Below, in pieces: positions 12,401 through 21,097 of a stretch of DNA of 22,106 nucleotides (positions within the stretch are counted from its first letter, which is position 1; every line of letters begins with the position of its first letter). Source of the stretch: an uncultured Erysipelotrichaceae bacterium. GTDB lineage: Bacteria > Bacillota_I > Bacilli_A > RFN20 > CAG-826. The stretch covers positions 1-22,106 of the forward strand of contig CAMYZF010000011.1 of assembly GCA_947303755.1 (NCBI GenBank), in the 5' to 3' direction. Under the pieces are notes generated by a model. The model did not search any database and was not told where the DNA came from. It saw nothing but the letters and a program-made list of their open reading frames with translations. The position numbers and the translations under genes are program-made.

Positions 12401-14268
12401 TTTTTCATCCTTTTTAGATTAAGTATTAAGACAGATATATCTGTTGGATTAATTCCAGAGATACGTCCAGCTTGACCAACAGTAGCTGGTCTAATTTTAT
12501 CTAATTTCTGTCTAGCTTCAAGAGCGAGACCATCCATATTTAAATAATTGATACCTTCAGGCAAAAGATAATCTTCAAATTTAGAGAATGATTCAGCTTC
12601 TAAGGTTTCTCTTTTAATATAGCCTTCAAACTTCACTGAGACTTCCAGTTGCATCACTCCGATGTAATCGAGCTTAATATCTCTAACTTCCGGAACTAAA
12701 TCATAGACATTTTCGTAATTAATCTCAGGGCGTTTTAAGAATTCAAGTCCAGAGACACCTGCTCGTAATGTAGGAAGATTCTTGCTAGCAAGATAATCAT
12801 TTACACGTTTACTTGAACCAAGATGAATGCTTCCTAAGATTTTTTTAACTTTGTTAACATTTTCGTTTTTCTTTAAGAAAGCATCATATCTTTCCTTAGA
12901 AATAAGACCTAACTTATAGCCATAAGGAGTTAAACGTAGATCAGCGTTATCATGTCTAATAAGAAGACGATACTCCGCTCTTGAAGATAATAATCTATAT
13001 GGCTCATTAGTGCCTTTTGTAACAATGTCATCAATCATGACACCGATATATGCTTCGTTTCTTTTTAAAATAAAGGGTTCTTTTCCTAAAACATAAAGGG
13101 CAGCGTTAATGCCTGCCATAATGCCTAAACCACCTGCTTCTTCATAGCCAGAAGTTCCACAGATTTGTCCAGCACCATATAGGCCTTTATATTTCTTAAC
13201 TCTAAGAGTTAAATCAAATTGAGTTGGTTCAATCGCGTCATATTCAATCGCATATGCGTACTTTAAGAATTCAGCTTTTTCTAAGCCCACTAAAGAATGA
13301 ACCATCTTTTCTTGAATTGATTCTTCCATAGCAGTTGAGAAACCCTGTAAATAAATTGATTCTCCTTCTTTAAATTCTGGTTCTAAGAAAAGTTGATGAC
13401 GTTTCTTATCAGCAAATGTCATAACCTTAGATTCAATGGACGGACAATACCTTGGTCCGACACCAGTTTGTAGACCATTATATGTCGCAGTCTTATCGAG
13501 GTTAGATCTAATCAAATCATGAGTAGTCTCATTTGTGTAAATAAGATAGCAAGGAAGCTGCTCAGAAAGTGGTTTAAAAGTGGTAGTCAAATACGAAAAA
13601 GCATAGTTGCCTTCCATGCCTTCTTGAATGACTGCTTTTGAAAGATCAATTGAGCTCTTTTTTATACGTGGTGGAGTACCTGTTTTTAGCCTAAAAATTT
13701 CAATTCCCATCGCTTGTAAGGCCTTGGATAAACCCACTGATGGTTTCTCGCCATCTGGACCAGCTGAAATTGACTTATTTCCTCTTAATACTTGAGCCTC
13801 CATATAAGTACCAGTTGCGATGATAACTGCCTTAGATTTTATGACTGTTTTGTCCTTTAAAATGACACCAGTTACGATATCATCGTGATAATCGATTCCA
13901 GTGACTTCCGCTTCAATTAGTTCAAGATTTGCAGTCTTTTCTAAATATTCTTGAATATAATGAGGATATGAAAATTTGTCTTCTTGTGCTCTTAAACATT
14001 GGACGCCTGGACCCTTACCAGTATTAAGCATTTTCATCTGCAAATATTCATGGTCAGCAGCTAATCCCATGAGGCCACCAAGAGCATCAATTTCACGCAC
14101 AACAATACCTTTTGCAGAACCACCAATTGATGGGTTACAAGGCATGTTAGCAATCATTTTTTTATTAAGAGTAATTAGGAGCGTTTTTAAACCCATGTGA
14201 GCACTCGCTAAACAAGCTTCAACACCGGCGTGTCCACCCCCTACAACAATGACATCAAACTCTTTCAT
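12397..14268 (-). CDS. mnmG: tRNA uridine-5-carboxymethylaminomethyl modification enzyme MnmG
   Basis: FAD- and NADH-dependent partner of MnmE (not in the window) that makes (c)mnm5 at U34 of tRNAs. The FAD-binding VIVVGGGHAGVEA is at 6-18, followed by CNPSIGGSAKGIVVREIDALGG (44-56 region onward), TGTYM, GPRYCPSIE, and the C-terminal RPATVGQAGRISGINPTDI, all MnmG signatures. Length 623 is standard. Start overlaps the sufB stop by one base (TAATG), so it is translationally coupled to Fe-S assembly genes, an unusual place. In many bacteria it lies with mnmE near the origin. Confidence 0.98.
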   Translation of the reverse strand: MKEFDVIVVGGGHAGVEACLASAHMGLKTLLITLNKKMIANMPCNPSIGGSAKGIVVREIDALGGLMGLAADHEYLQMKMLNTGKGPGVQCLRAQEDKFSYPHYIQEYLEKTANLELIEAEVTGIDYHDDIVTGVILKDKTVIKSKAVIIATGTYMEAQVLRGNKSISAGPDGEKPSVGLSKALQAMGIEIFRLKTGTPPRIKKSSIDLSKAVIQEGMEGNYAFSYLTTTFKPLSEQLPCYLIYTNETTHDLIRSNLDKTATYNGLQTGVGPRYCPSIESKVMTFADKKRHQLFLEPEFKEGESIYLQGFSTAMEESIQEKMVHSLVGLEKAEFLKYAYAIEYDAIEPTQFDLTLRVKKYKGLYGAGQICGTSGYEEAGGLGIMAGINAALYVLGKEPFILKRNEAYIGVMIDDIVTKGTNEPYRLLSSRAEYRLLIRHDNADLRLTPYGYKLGLISKERYDAFLKKNENVNKVKKILGSIHLGSSKRVNDYLASKNLPTLRAGVSGLEFLKRPEINYENVYDLVPEVRDIKLDYIGVMQLEVSVKFEGYIKRETLEAESFSKFEDYLLPEGINYLNMDGLALEARQKLDKIRPATVGQAGRISGINPTDISVLILNLKRMKK

Positions 14269-15662
14269 TATCCGACGCTACCTTCCATATCCATTTTGAT
14301 TAATTGGTTAAGCTCGACAGCATACTCCATTGGTAGCTCTTTTGAGAATGGTTCAATAAATCCCATGATGACCATTTGTGTTGCATCTTTTTTAGAGATT
14401 CCACGACTCATCAAATAGAAGAGTTGGTCCTCATTAATTTTAGAAACAGTCGCCTCATGTTCAATAAATGAGGTATTGTTTTGAACCAAATTAGTTGGAA
14501 TAGTATCTGACTTAGAAATGTCATCTAAGATCAAAGTATCGCACTCAACATGCGATTTACAGTTGAGAGCGTTTTTCATATGTTTAACAGAGCCACGATA
14601 GTTCGCAACTCCGCCATTTTTGACGATTGATTTAGAGATAATTGTCGAAGATGTATTGGACGCTAAATGAATCATTCTAGCACCAGCATCTTGATATTGT
14701 CCTTTACCAGCAACAGCAATTGAAATACAGTTACCTTTTGCCCCTTCTCCAGCAAGGATACAAGCAGGGTATTTCATGTTGGTTTGTGAACCGATATTTC
14801 CATCGATCCAATCCATCTGTCCGTTCGCCTTAACTAAGGCTCTTTTTGTGACTAAATTTACGATGTTATTCGACCAGTTCTGAACGGTAGAATATCGGCA
14901 TTTTGCGCCTTTTTCGATAATAATTTCTACGACAGCAGCATGTAAGGAATCCTTCGAATAAATAGGGGCTGTACAACCCTCAATATAATGCACATCTGCA
15001 CCCTCATCAACGATGATTAAAGTGCGTTCAAATTGACCTGATTTTTCGTTGTTAATTCTAAAGTATGATTGAAGTGGTTTATCAAGCTTAACTCCCTTTG
15101 GAACGTAGATGAAACTTCCACCCGACCAAACCGCTCCATTAAGGGCTGAAAACTTATTGTCTTTATATGGAACAACAGTATTGAAATATTTCTTCACTAA
15201 ATCAGGACAAACTTGAAGAGCTTGATCGGTTGAAAGGAAAATAACCCCTTTGTCTTCAACCTCTTTAAGCATATTGTGATAAACAGCTTCTGATTCATAT
15301 TGAGTGGTGACCCCACTTAAATATTTTTGTTCAGCTTCAGGAATACCTAGTTTTTGGAAAGTATTCTTAATTGTATCTGGAACATCGTCCCAATCTTTTT
15401 CAACTTTCGCGGATGGACGTGTGAAATATGTATAAGAATCAAAGTCTAAGAAAGATAAATCTGGTCCAAAAGAAGGCATTGGAAGCTCTTTGAAAGCTTT
15501 GTAGGCCTTTAATCTAAACTCCAACATCCATTCAGGTTCGTTTTTTAGTTTAGAGATTTCACGAACAATCTCTTCTGTTAATCCTTTTCCAGTATTAAAG
15601 ATCGAGACATCTTTGTCCTTAAAACCGTATTTATAATCTTGTTCAAACTCTTTATTTTTCAT
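14268..15662 (-). CDS. sufB: Fe-S cluster scaffold protein SufB
   Basis: Core of the SufBCD scaffold on which Fe-S clusters are built. The 464 residues include the SufB beta-helix domain with SALNGAVWSGGSFIYVPKGV (about 168-187), YIEGCTAPIYS, and the C-terminal core with NCKSHVECDTLILDD, SFIEHEATVSKI and DQLFYLMSRGISKKDA. Candidate sulfur/cluster residues (the Cys in VECDTL and the Glu in EHEA) are in place by comparison with E. coli SufB. Start ATG 15662 overlaps the end of sufU by 11 bases and shows no clear Shine-Dalgarno, so translation probably depends on sufU. Couples to mnmG. Confidence 0.97.
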   Translation of the reverse strand: MKNKEFEQDYKYGFKDKDVSIFNTGKGLTEEIVREISKLKNEPEWMLEFRLKAYKAFKELPMPSFGPDLSFLDFDSYTYFTRPSAKVEKDWDDVPDTIKNTFQKLGIPEAEQKYLSGVTTQYESEAVYHNMLKEVEDKGVIFLSTDQALQVCPDLVKKYFNTVVPYKDNKFSALNGAVWSGGSFIYVPKGVKLDKPLQSYFRINNEKSGQFERTLIIVDEGADVHYIEGCTAPIYSKDSLHAAVVEIIIEKGAKCRYSTVQNWSNNIVNLVTKRALVKANGQMDWIDGNIGSQTNMKYPACILAGEGAKGNCISIAVAGKGQYQDAGARMIHLASNTSSTIISKSIVKNGGVANYRGSVKHMKNALNCKSHVECDTLILDDISKSDTIPTNLVQNNTSFIEHEATVSKINEDQLFYLMSRGISKKDATQMVIMGFIEPFSKELPMEYAVELNQLIKMDMEGSVG

Positions 15663-16098
15663 GGTGATGATTACAAATAATATCTTCTAATGCATCCCAA
15701 CCGATGGTTGCACATTTAATTCTTGCTGCTTGTTTAGCAGTGTTAACAAAGACAATTGATTCATCTAAAACAGATTCATCAAACTCTTCTTCGTGAATCA
15801 TGTGGTTATATTGATCAATGATGTATTTAGCATCTTCTAAAGACTTTCCAATAACTAAACCACACATAATATCAGTAGATGAAGTTGAAATAGTGCAGGC
15901 AACACCATCCCAATAACATTCTTTAATAATATTGTCTTTTACGAGCGCGTATACGTTAATGTCATCAATGCAGTTAGCAGAAGCCATATGAAGAGTTTCA
16001 AAAGCTTCCTTGTTAGCAGGGGTCTTCTTATATTGTGGATTTTCATAATGATCCATGATGATTTGTCTCATCATTTGGGGACTAAGCGAAATAGGCAT
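15652..16098 (-). CDS. sufU: SufU, zinc-dependent sulfur-transfer partner of SufS
   Basis: Accepts persulfide sulfur from SufS and passes it to SufBCD in Gram-positive bacteria. Metal ligands are visible: C43 and D45 (ANCIDD), C68 (GVAC) and C129 (RIKC). The long stretch between C68 and C129 with LEDAKYIIDQYNHMIHEE is the SufU-type insertion that separates it from IscU. The last residues are CNHHHEK. Start ATG 16098 overlaps sufS by 17 bases and has AGGAGG eleven bases upstream; a second in-frame pair of ATG codons follows at residues 9-10. Length 148 is normal. Confidence 0.95.
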   Translation of the reverse strand: MPISLSPQMMRQIIMDHYENPQYKKTPANKEAFETLHMASANCIDDINVYALVKDNIIKECYWDGVACTISTSSTDIMCGLVIGKSLEDAKYIIDQYNHMIHEEEFDESVLDESIVFVNTAKQAARIKCATIGWDALEDIICNHHHEK

Positions 16099-17314
16099 CT
16101 AAGAAATTTCCTCCTGTCTTTAAAGTTTCAACTAAACAATCAATTTCTTCTTTAGTTGTATAGAAATATATTGAAGCACGCACAGTCGCAGGTGTACCTA
16201 AGAAAATAGGTAGCATTTTTGCACAATGTTGACCAGTTCTAACCGCAATACCTTTGGCGTTAAGATATGTTCCTAAATCTTGAGCGAACACTCCCTTAAG
16301 ATTAAAGGTCAAAATGCCTGCTTCTGCAGTCTCGTTATAAAGGGTTAATCCTTCGACTTCTATTAATCGTTTTACTGCATATCTGCGGAGATTTCGCTCA
16401 TATTCGGTAATATTTTCTATACCAATTTCTTTTATAAATTTTAAAGCAGCATTAAAGCCATAAATTCCTTCAATATTGAGTGTTCCTGCTTCAAACATTT
16501 CAGGTCCTTTTAAGTAATTTACATTGGCTTCTGGGGCGAAGTTAACATTGTTTCCTCCACCGACGAAAACTGGATCTAATTTATCCATGATTTCTTCTTT
16601 AACATAGAGGATTCCGACCCCGGTAGGGCCACACATTTTGTGAGCAGAAAATGATAAGAAATCAACATCTAAATCTTTAACATCAACTTTCATATGTGGA
16701 ACCGATTGAGCTCCATCACATGAAACAACTGCTCCAACTTCGTGAGCGGCTTTAGCAATACCTTTTATATCGGTTTCATATCCAAGCACATTGCCAACTT
16801 GCGCCAAAGCAATTAGTTTGGTTTTATTAGAGATTGCTTTTTTAACATTTTCTAAAGTAATTCTACCTTCATTATCGAGTTCAACATATTTAATTCGACA
16901 ACCAGTCTTTTTAGATATTTCAAACCAAGGTAAAGTGTTAGAAGCATGTTCTTCTAATGAAATTAGAATCTCATCATCTTTATTTAAATTATTTAAAGCA
17001 TATGCATACGCGACAATGTTAATAGATGCGGTGGTACCACTTGTGAAAATACATTCTTCTGGTTTTGCGTTAATTAACTCTGCAACTAGTTTTCTAGTTT
17101 CAGCAATCTTTTGATCGGCGTTGTAACAAAGATCATAATCTCCTCTATGAGAATTACTTGTTTCGAATTCATAGTAGCGATTAATAGCGTCAACTACACA
17201 TTTAGGTTTAAAAGTAGTGGAAGCATTATCTAAAAACACTAGGTCGTGACCTTGCATCTTGATCTTGTTAGTAAACATTGGGAATTCTTTTCGAATCTTA
17301 TAAGAATCTAACAT
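16082..17314 (-). CDS. sufS: Cysteine desulfurase SufS
   Basis: PLP enzyme that takes sulfur from cysteine as an enzyme-bound persulfide. Counted from the ATG at 17314, the PLP lysine is K226 in SFSAHKMCGP and the persulfide cysteine is C364 in RTGQHCAKMLP. LDNASTTFKP, EEHASNTLPW and CDGAQSVPH are also typical. I chose this ATG because AAGGAGG lies seven bases before it; a GTG one codon upstream (17317) is possible. The start overlaps the sufD stop (TGATG). Length 410 is normal for group II desulfurases. Confidence 0.97.
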   Translation of the reverse strand: MLDSYKIRKEFPMFTNKIKMQGHDLVFLDNASTTFKPKCVVDAINRYYEFETSNSHRGDYDLCYNADQKIAETRKLVAELINAKPEECIFTSGTTASINIVAYAYALNNLNKDDEILISLEEHASNTLPWFEISKKTGCRIKYVELDNEGRITLENVKKAISNKTKLIALAQVGNVLGYETDIKGIAKAAHEVGAVVSCDGAQSVPHMKVDVKDLDVDFLSFSAHKMCGPTGVGILYVKEEIMDKLDPVFVGGGNNVNFAPEANVNYLKGPEMFEAGTLNIEGIYGFNAALKFIKEIGIENITEYERNLRRYAVKRLIEVEGLTLYNETAEAGILTFNLKGVFAQDLGTYLNAKGIAVRTGQHCAKMLPIFLGTPATVRASIYFYTTKEEIDCLVETLKTGGNFLDAYFA

Positions 17315-18021
17315 CACATCGCCTCCTTAATAACTTCTTCGATTCTATTTTGGATATCTTCAGAGAATTTAGTGGATATCGGTTTAAGATAACCCATCGT
17401 AATAATCATACGCGCTTCTTCTTTAGATAATCCGCGTGACATTAAATAAAACATATGATCGGAGTTAAGTTGACCAACAACCGCTCCATGGGAAGCAACA
17501 ACATCATTCTCATCAATCTTTAAAATTGGTGAAGCAGTACCATTTGCCTCCTTATCAAAGACAATGATTTTCGCATTTTGACGAGTGATAGATTTCTTAG
17601 CACCTTCAGTGATGTGACTGACGCCAGAAAAGACAATTTTAGACTCATCTTTTGCTACACCATAATTATCCATAATAGCGGTAGTGGACCCCACTAAATG
17701 TTTGAAGGAAACGTCAAATTGCTTTTGAGATTTTTTAGATGAAAGAGTCGCTAGATTCCAAGTGCAATTCGCGCCTTCTTCAACTAAATCAACATTGCTC
17801 ATAAAGTGGATATCTGAATTAGAAAAATCTGCAAAAATCACCGCAAGAGTTGAATTTTTTCCAACTTTTGCCTTGAATTCAAGATTTGTATTTTTGGAGA
17901 AATTTACGAGCTTTAAATTAAGTTTTGAGTTGTCTAAAACTTCAATGTTAAGTGAGCTAAAATCGGCTAACTCAATAGTCTTATTTTCTCTATTTTTAAC
18001 AATGATGTTTTGATAGTCCAT
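17314..18021 (-). CDS. sufD: Short SufD-type scaffold subunit
   Basis: Partner of SufB in the SufBCD complex. The 235 residues correspond to the C-terminal part of SufD: beta-helix repeats, then the family core with TASPILKIDENDVVASHGAV, GQLNSDHMFYLMSRGLSKEE and YLKPI. The His equivalent to the essential H360 of E. coli SufD is present (ASHG); the neighbouring Cys is Ala. E. coli and B. subtilis SufD are about 420-440 residues, so roughly 190 N-terminal residues are absent. There is no frameshift remnant: sufC ends one base before its start, so the short form is the real gene. Overlaps sufS by TGATG. Confidence 0.92.
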   Translation of the reverse strand: MDYQNIIVKNRENKTIELADFSSLNIEVLDNSKLNLKLVNFSKNTNLEFKAKVGKNSTLAVIFADFSNSDIHFMSNVDLVEEGANCTWNLATLSSKKSQKQFDVSFKHLVGSTTAIMDNYGVAKDESKIVFSGVSHITEGAKKSITRQNAKIIVFDKEANGTASPILKIDENDVVASHGAVVGQLNSDHMFYLMSRGLSKEEARMIITMGYLKPISTKFSEDIQNRIEEVIKEAM

Positions 18022-18022
18022 C

Positions 18023-18838
18023 TTATTTTGCCTTCAATGCTTCTTTGGTGGCGCAGCTACCGATGGAAACCGAGTTCATTTTTTCTTCATTTGCAAACTC
18101 AATTCCTTCATCTTTGAGCCATTCGTATCCTTCTTGATCTATTTTCTTAATTAAAGATTTGTCACCAACCTTAGCGACTTTACCATTAACAAGCACATAT
18201 ACTTTACTAATTTCAATTAATTCATATAGCTTTGCGTAGTGAGAAACGATGACGAATCCTCTTTTGGCTTGTTCTTTCTTAATCGTAGAAGCAACGATTT
18301 GAATCGCATCGACATCTAAACCAGAATCGATTTCATCTAAAAGCACTAAATCTGGATTAAGAACGAGCATTTGCAGAATTTCGTTTTTCTTCTTTTCGCC
18401 TCCAGAGAAACCTTCATTGAGATTGCGGTTAGCCATTTCAAAAGGAATGTGCATTTCTTCATACGCATTATTAAGTAGTTTATAGAACTCAAATAATGAG
18501 ACAGGTTTTTCTCTATGAGCATTCAAAGCGGCTTTCAAGAAATCAGAGTTATTGACCCCAGGAACTTCACTTGGATATTGCATGCCGAGGAATAATCCTA
18601 GTTTTGATCTTTCATCAGTGGGTAGTTTTAAAACATCTTTATCATCATAATAAATAGAACCTTTTATAACTTCATAATTTGGATTACCCATAATAGTTTG
18701 TAAAAGGGTTGACTTACCATTTCCGTTTGGACCAAGCAAAGCAACAGTCTCATTTGTGGAAAATTCAATATCTAATCCTTTAAGGATTTCTTTTCCTTTG
18801 ACCGCGACATGGAGGTTCTTAATTACTAGTTTTGACAT
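18023..18838 (-). CDS. sufC: SufC ATPase of the Fe-S assembly complex
   Basis: ABC-type cytosolic ATPase that drives SufBCD. Walker A GPNGNGKS at 36-43, signature FSGGEKKKNE at 144-153, Walker B LVLLDE at 164-169 followed by IDSGLDVDA (the SufC form of the D-loop), switch His200. Length 271 is slightly long because of a C-terminal tail ending SIGSCATKEALKAK. The start ATG 18838 has AGAGGT upstream. It is the first gene of sufC-D-S-U-B-mnmG-rsmG; the promoter is somewhere in the 231-base divergent gap but I cannot point to a strong one. Confidence 0.97.
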   Translation of the reverse strand: MSKLVIKNLHVAVKGKEILKGLDIEFSTNETVALLGPNGNGKSTLLQTIMGNPNYEVIKGSIYYDDKDVLKLPTDERSKLGLFLGMQYPSEVPGVNNSDFLKAALNAHREKPVSLFEFYKLLNNAYEEMHIPFEMANRNLNEGFSGGEKKKNEILQMLVLNPDLVLLDEIDSGLDVDAIQIVASTIKKEQAKRGFVIVSHYAKLYELIEISKVYVLVNGKVAKVGDKSLIKKIDQEGYEWLKDEGIEFANEEKMNSVSIGSCATKEALKAK

Positions 18839-18966
18839 ATTCGCTACCTCTTGAAAGTGAAGTTATTGTATTTGATAAAAAACCAAAAGTAAAATCATAC
18901 GATAAAAAATCTTTTCAAAAACTTTGTTTTTGTTTTTAAAATTATTTTTCAAAAATAACCAAAAAG

Positions 18967-18982
18967 AATAGATTAATCTATT
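18967..18982. promoter_or_regulatory. 16-bp perfect palindrome between suf operon and lipoprotein operon
   Basis: AATAGATTAATCTATT is a perfect 16-bp palindrome lying in the divergent gap 18839-19069, about 130 bases from sufC and about 20 bases upstream of the predicted lipoprotein -35. A candidate binding site for a dimeric regulator; no known box is recognised. The rest of the gap is AT-rich with no gene. Confidence 0.35.
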
Positions 18983-19002
18983 GTTCGAATTGAAAATGTT
19001 TG

Positions 19003-19031
19003 TTGTATTTATACAAGTTAAGTCTTAAAAT
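19003..19031 (+). promoter_or_regulatory. Promoter of the lipoprotein operon
   Basis: TTGTAT (19003-19008), 17-base spacer, TAAAAT (19026-19031). The -35 lies within an inverted repeat TTGTAT-TT-ATACAA (19003-19016). The predicted start near 19038 is about 32 bases before the lipoprotein ATG. Confidence 0.55.
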
Positions 19032-19040
19032 ATAGCCACT

Positions 19041-19064
19041 ATGTTTGAAAAAGGAGGAAAGTAG
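19041..19064 (+). other. Possible seven-codon leader ORF before the lipoprotein gene
   Basis: ATG TTT GAA AAA GGA GGA AAG TAG lies between the predicted promoter and the lipoprotein start. Its ATG is nine bases after the TAAAAT box, the same spacing as in the two leaderless genes, and its codons contain the AAGGAGG of the next gene. Translation of it could influence access to that site. Speculative. Confidence 0.3.
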
Positions 19065-19069
19065 GGTAT

Positions 19070-21097
19070 ATGAAAAAATCCAAGATTGCCATTACACTTA
19101 TGACAGCATTACTCTCAGTCGGCACAATGACCGCCTGTAGCGATGTCAAGTATGATGAAAATGGCGTCATATTAACCTATACCGGCGAAGATGGTGATAA
19201 GCATCAATACACAGCTGAAGACTTACTCATCGAACAATTAGAAGATTCTTCTAGTTACGAAACAGTCTTCAATACTGTCTATAAGATGGTTATTAAAAAC
19301 TACTTCACCATTCAAGACCCAGATCAACCAGAATATGGTGCGGGCCAACTCGCTGGACTTAAAGAAAAAGCCAGAAACGCAGTTGAAGGCGATAAACAAA
19401 CTGCAAAAAATAATCAAGATAAGAACAATTCTTCATACGACAAAGAATTCGATGAAATTCTTAAGAGTAAAAATTGTAAAGATGAAGATGAACTCTTCGA
19501 ATCATATCTTTACCAATATGAAGAAGAAACATTCAATAAGAACTTTGAGAATGTTGATGTCAACCTTAGAACCTTGAAGAAAGGTACAGGCTTTGGCGCT
19601 TCAAATCATTTTGAAGGTTACTTTGACGCAAAAGTTCCTTATCACATCTCCCATATCTTAGTGAAAATCGAAGATTCTGATTCCACTAACTATGCGACCG
19701 CGACCGTCTCACAAGCGAATGCGAAGAAATTGTTCACAGTCGCTGACGCTCTCGCAAAAGGTACATATGCATCATTCGCAGACGCAGCATTCTTATCAGA
19801 TGACTCCGCTGAACGTGGTGACCTCGGTTTAGTCGATATGACTAAAGCAGGCAACTACATCAACGAATTCAAATACGCTGTTTATGCTTATGAAAACTTC
19901 TGGGGTAAAACTGCTGAAGCTCAAGCATCCAAAGTTAAAATTGCTGATCCAGTTGCCTATAAGGGCAATGGCGCCGATGTTGAAGGTGTTAATCACCTTG
20001 TCGAAGATGCTGCTACCGAGGAAGAAGCTTATGATCATCTCACCCCTGGCGCAGATCCAGTAGCCGCAAAAGCTTACACAACTCTTTCATCAGAAGGCTT
20101 CTCAGTTATTCCATTTGGTGCATTTGAAATTCTCAATTCTAACTACGATAGAGAAACAGGCGCTGATGGTGTTAAAGTCCACGATGGAAATGCAAATTTC
20201 TATCCAAGAAACATCTTCTTTAACCACTATTTCAACCGTCACGCATTCGCTTTGGTTTCACCAAACGCTGCAATCGTATCCGAGAATTCACCTACAGATT
20301 ATTTAGATACAATCGGCGCAGCTTCTGCCACAGGCATTAACATGCTCGCTGATGGAGCAACTGGAACTGGTTTCCATAACTTCACAGCTGCTGATGGTGT
20401 TAACTTCACTGGAACATATCTTGCAACAAGCATTAAGTTAGGCAACAAAGTTGTCTATCGTCCAATCTTAGTTGTTAGAGGTGGTTCTGGTTCGGGTGAA
20501 GGCGGTTATCAAGGTATCCACTTCATCGTCGTTAACCGTTCACCATTTGAATATATTAATGGTGATGAAGATGCATCAGTCGCATCACTCGAAAACTATT
20601 ACACAACCTATTTCCCATCCCAATCCCGTTATCCAACCTACGGTGAAGGAACAAAACTTCAAACATACGTTAATTTCTCCGGAAATAGTGCTAATTATCA
20701 AACAAGAGCGGAAGAAGTTCTAAACACTCTTAAAGAATTTAATAAAGATGGTCTCAAATATTTCATGTTCAAGAAGTATCTTGAAGCCGGCAAATTAGCA
20801 ATTGCTGATATTCAATTAAAGAATGGTTCAACTCTTAAAGATGCTCTTTATAAATGGATGGATCGTTCTCAAGAATATGATACTTACGATCTTACAAATG
20901 AATGGGAAAATAGCTGGGCCACTTATATGGACAGCTTGACCAAATCAACAAGTATCCAAAAACAAGCAATCAGCAAGGGTTGCGCGATTTATTACAATGA
21001 CCATGCTCGTGGCGGTGCAGACAAGACTGATCCAAAACAACAAGCAGCATGGGATGAAGTAGGAGGTATTTGCAACGATGGCAACAAACACAATTAA
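19070..21097 (+). CDS. Large lipoprotein with a parvulin-like (PrsA-type) foldase region
   Basis: Predicted membrane-anchored extracytoplasmic folding factor. The signal peptide ends in a lipobox TMTAC with the lipid-accepting Cys23. Residues about 45-170 are helical and charged, like the PrsA N-domain. Residues about 190-265 resemble parvulin rotamase: YHISHILVKIED, a helix with ALAKGTYASFADAAFLSDDSA, then ERGDLGLVDM and NEFKYAVYAYEN. The closing parvulin strand (usually GYHII) may be GGYQGIHFIVV at 478-488, about 210 residues later, so the domain seems split by a long insertion. Length 675 is about twice PrsA. AAGGAGG (19051-19057) lies 12 bases before the ATG. Overlaps the next lipoprotein gene by 20 bases. 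Lipoprotein nature is firm, isomerase activity is inference. Confidence 0.78.
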   Translation: MKKSKIAITLMTALLSVGTMTACSDVKYDENGVILTYTGEDGDKHQYTAEDLLIEQLEDSSSYETVFNTVYKMVIKNYFTIQDPDQPEYGAGQLAGLKEKARNAVEGDKQTAKNNQDKNNSSYDKEFDEILKSKNCKDEDELFESYLYQYEEETFNKNFENVDVNLRTLKKGTGFGASNHFEGYFDAKVPYHISHILVKIEDSDSTNYATATVSQANAKKLFTVADALAKGTYASFADAAFLSDDSAERGDLGLVDMTKAGNYINEFKYAVYAYENFWGKTAEAQASKVKIADPVAYKGNGADVEGVNHLVEDAATEEEAYDHLTPGADPVAAKAYTTLSSEGFSVIPFGAFEILNSNYDRETGADGVKVHDGNANFYPRNIFFNHYFNRHAFALVSPNAAIVSENSPTDYLDTIGAASATGINMLADGATGTGFHNFTAADGVNFTGTYLATSIKLGNKVVYRPILVVRGGSGSGEGGYQGIHFIVVNRSPFEYINGDEDASVASLENYYTTYFPSQSRYPTYGEGTKLQTYVNFSGNSANYQTRAEEVLNTLKEFNKDGLKYFMFKKYLEAGKLAIADIQLKNGSTLKDALYKWMDRSQEYDTYDLTNEWENSWATYMDSLTKSTSIQKQAISKGCAIYYNDHARGGADKTDPKQQAAWDEVGGICNDGNKHN

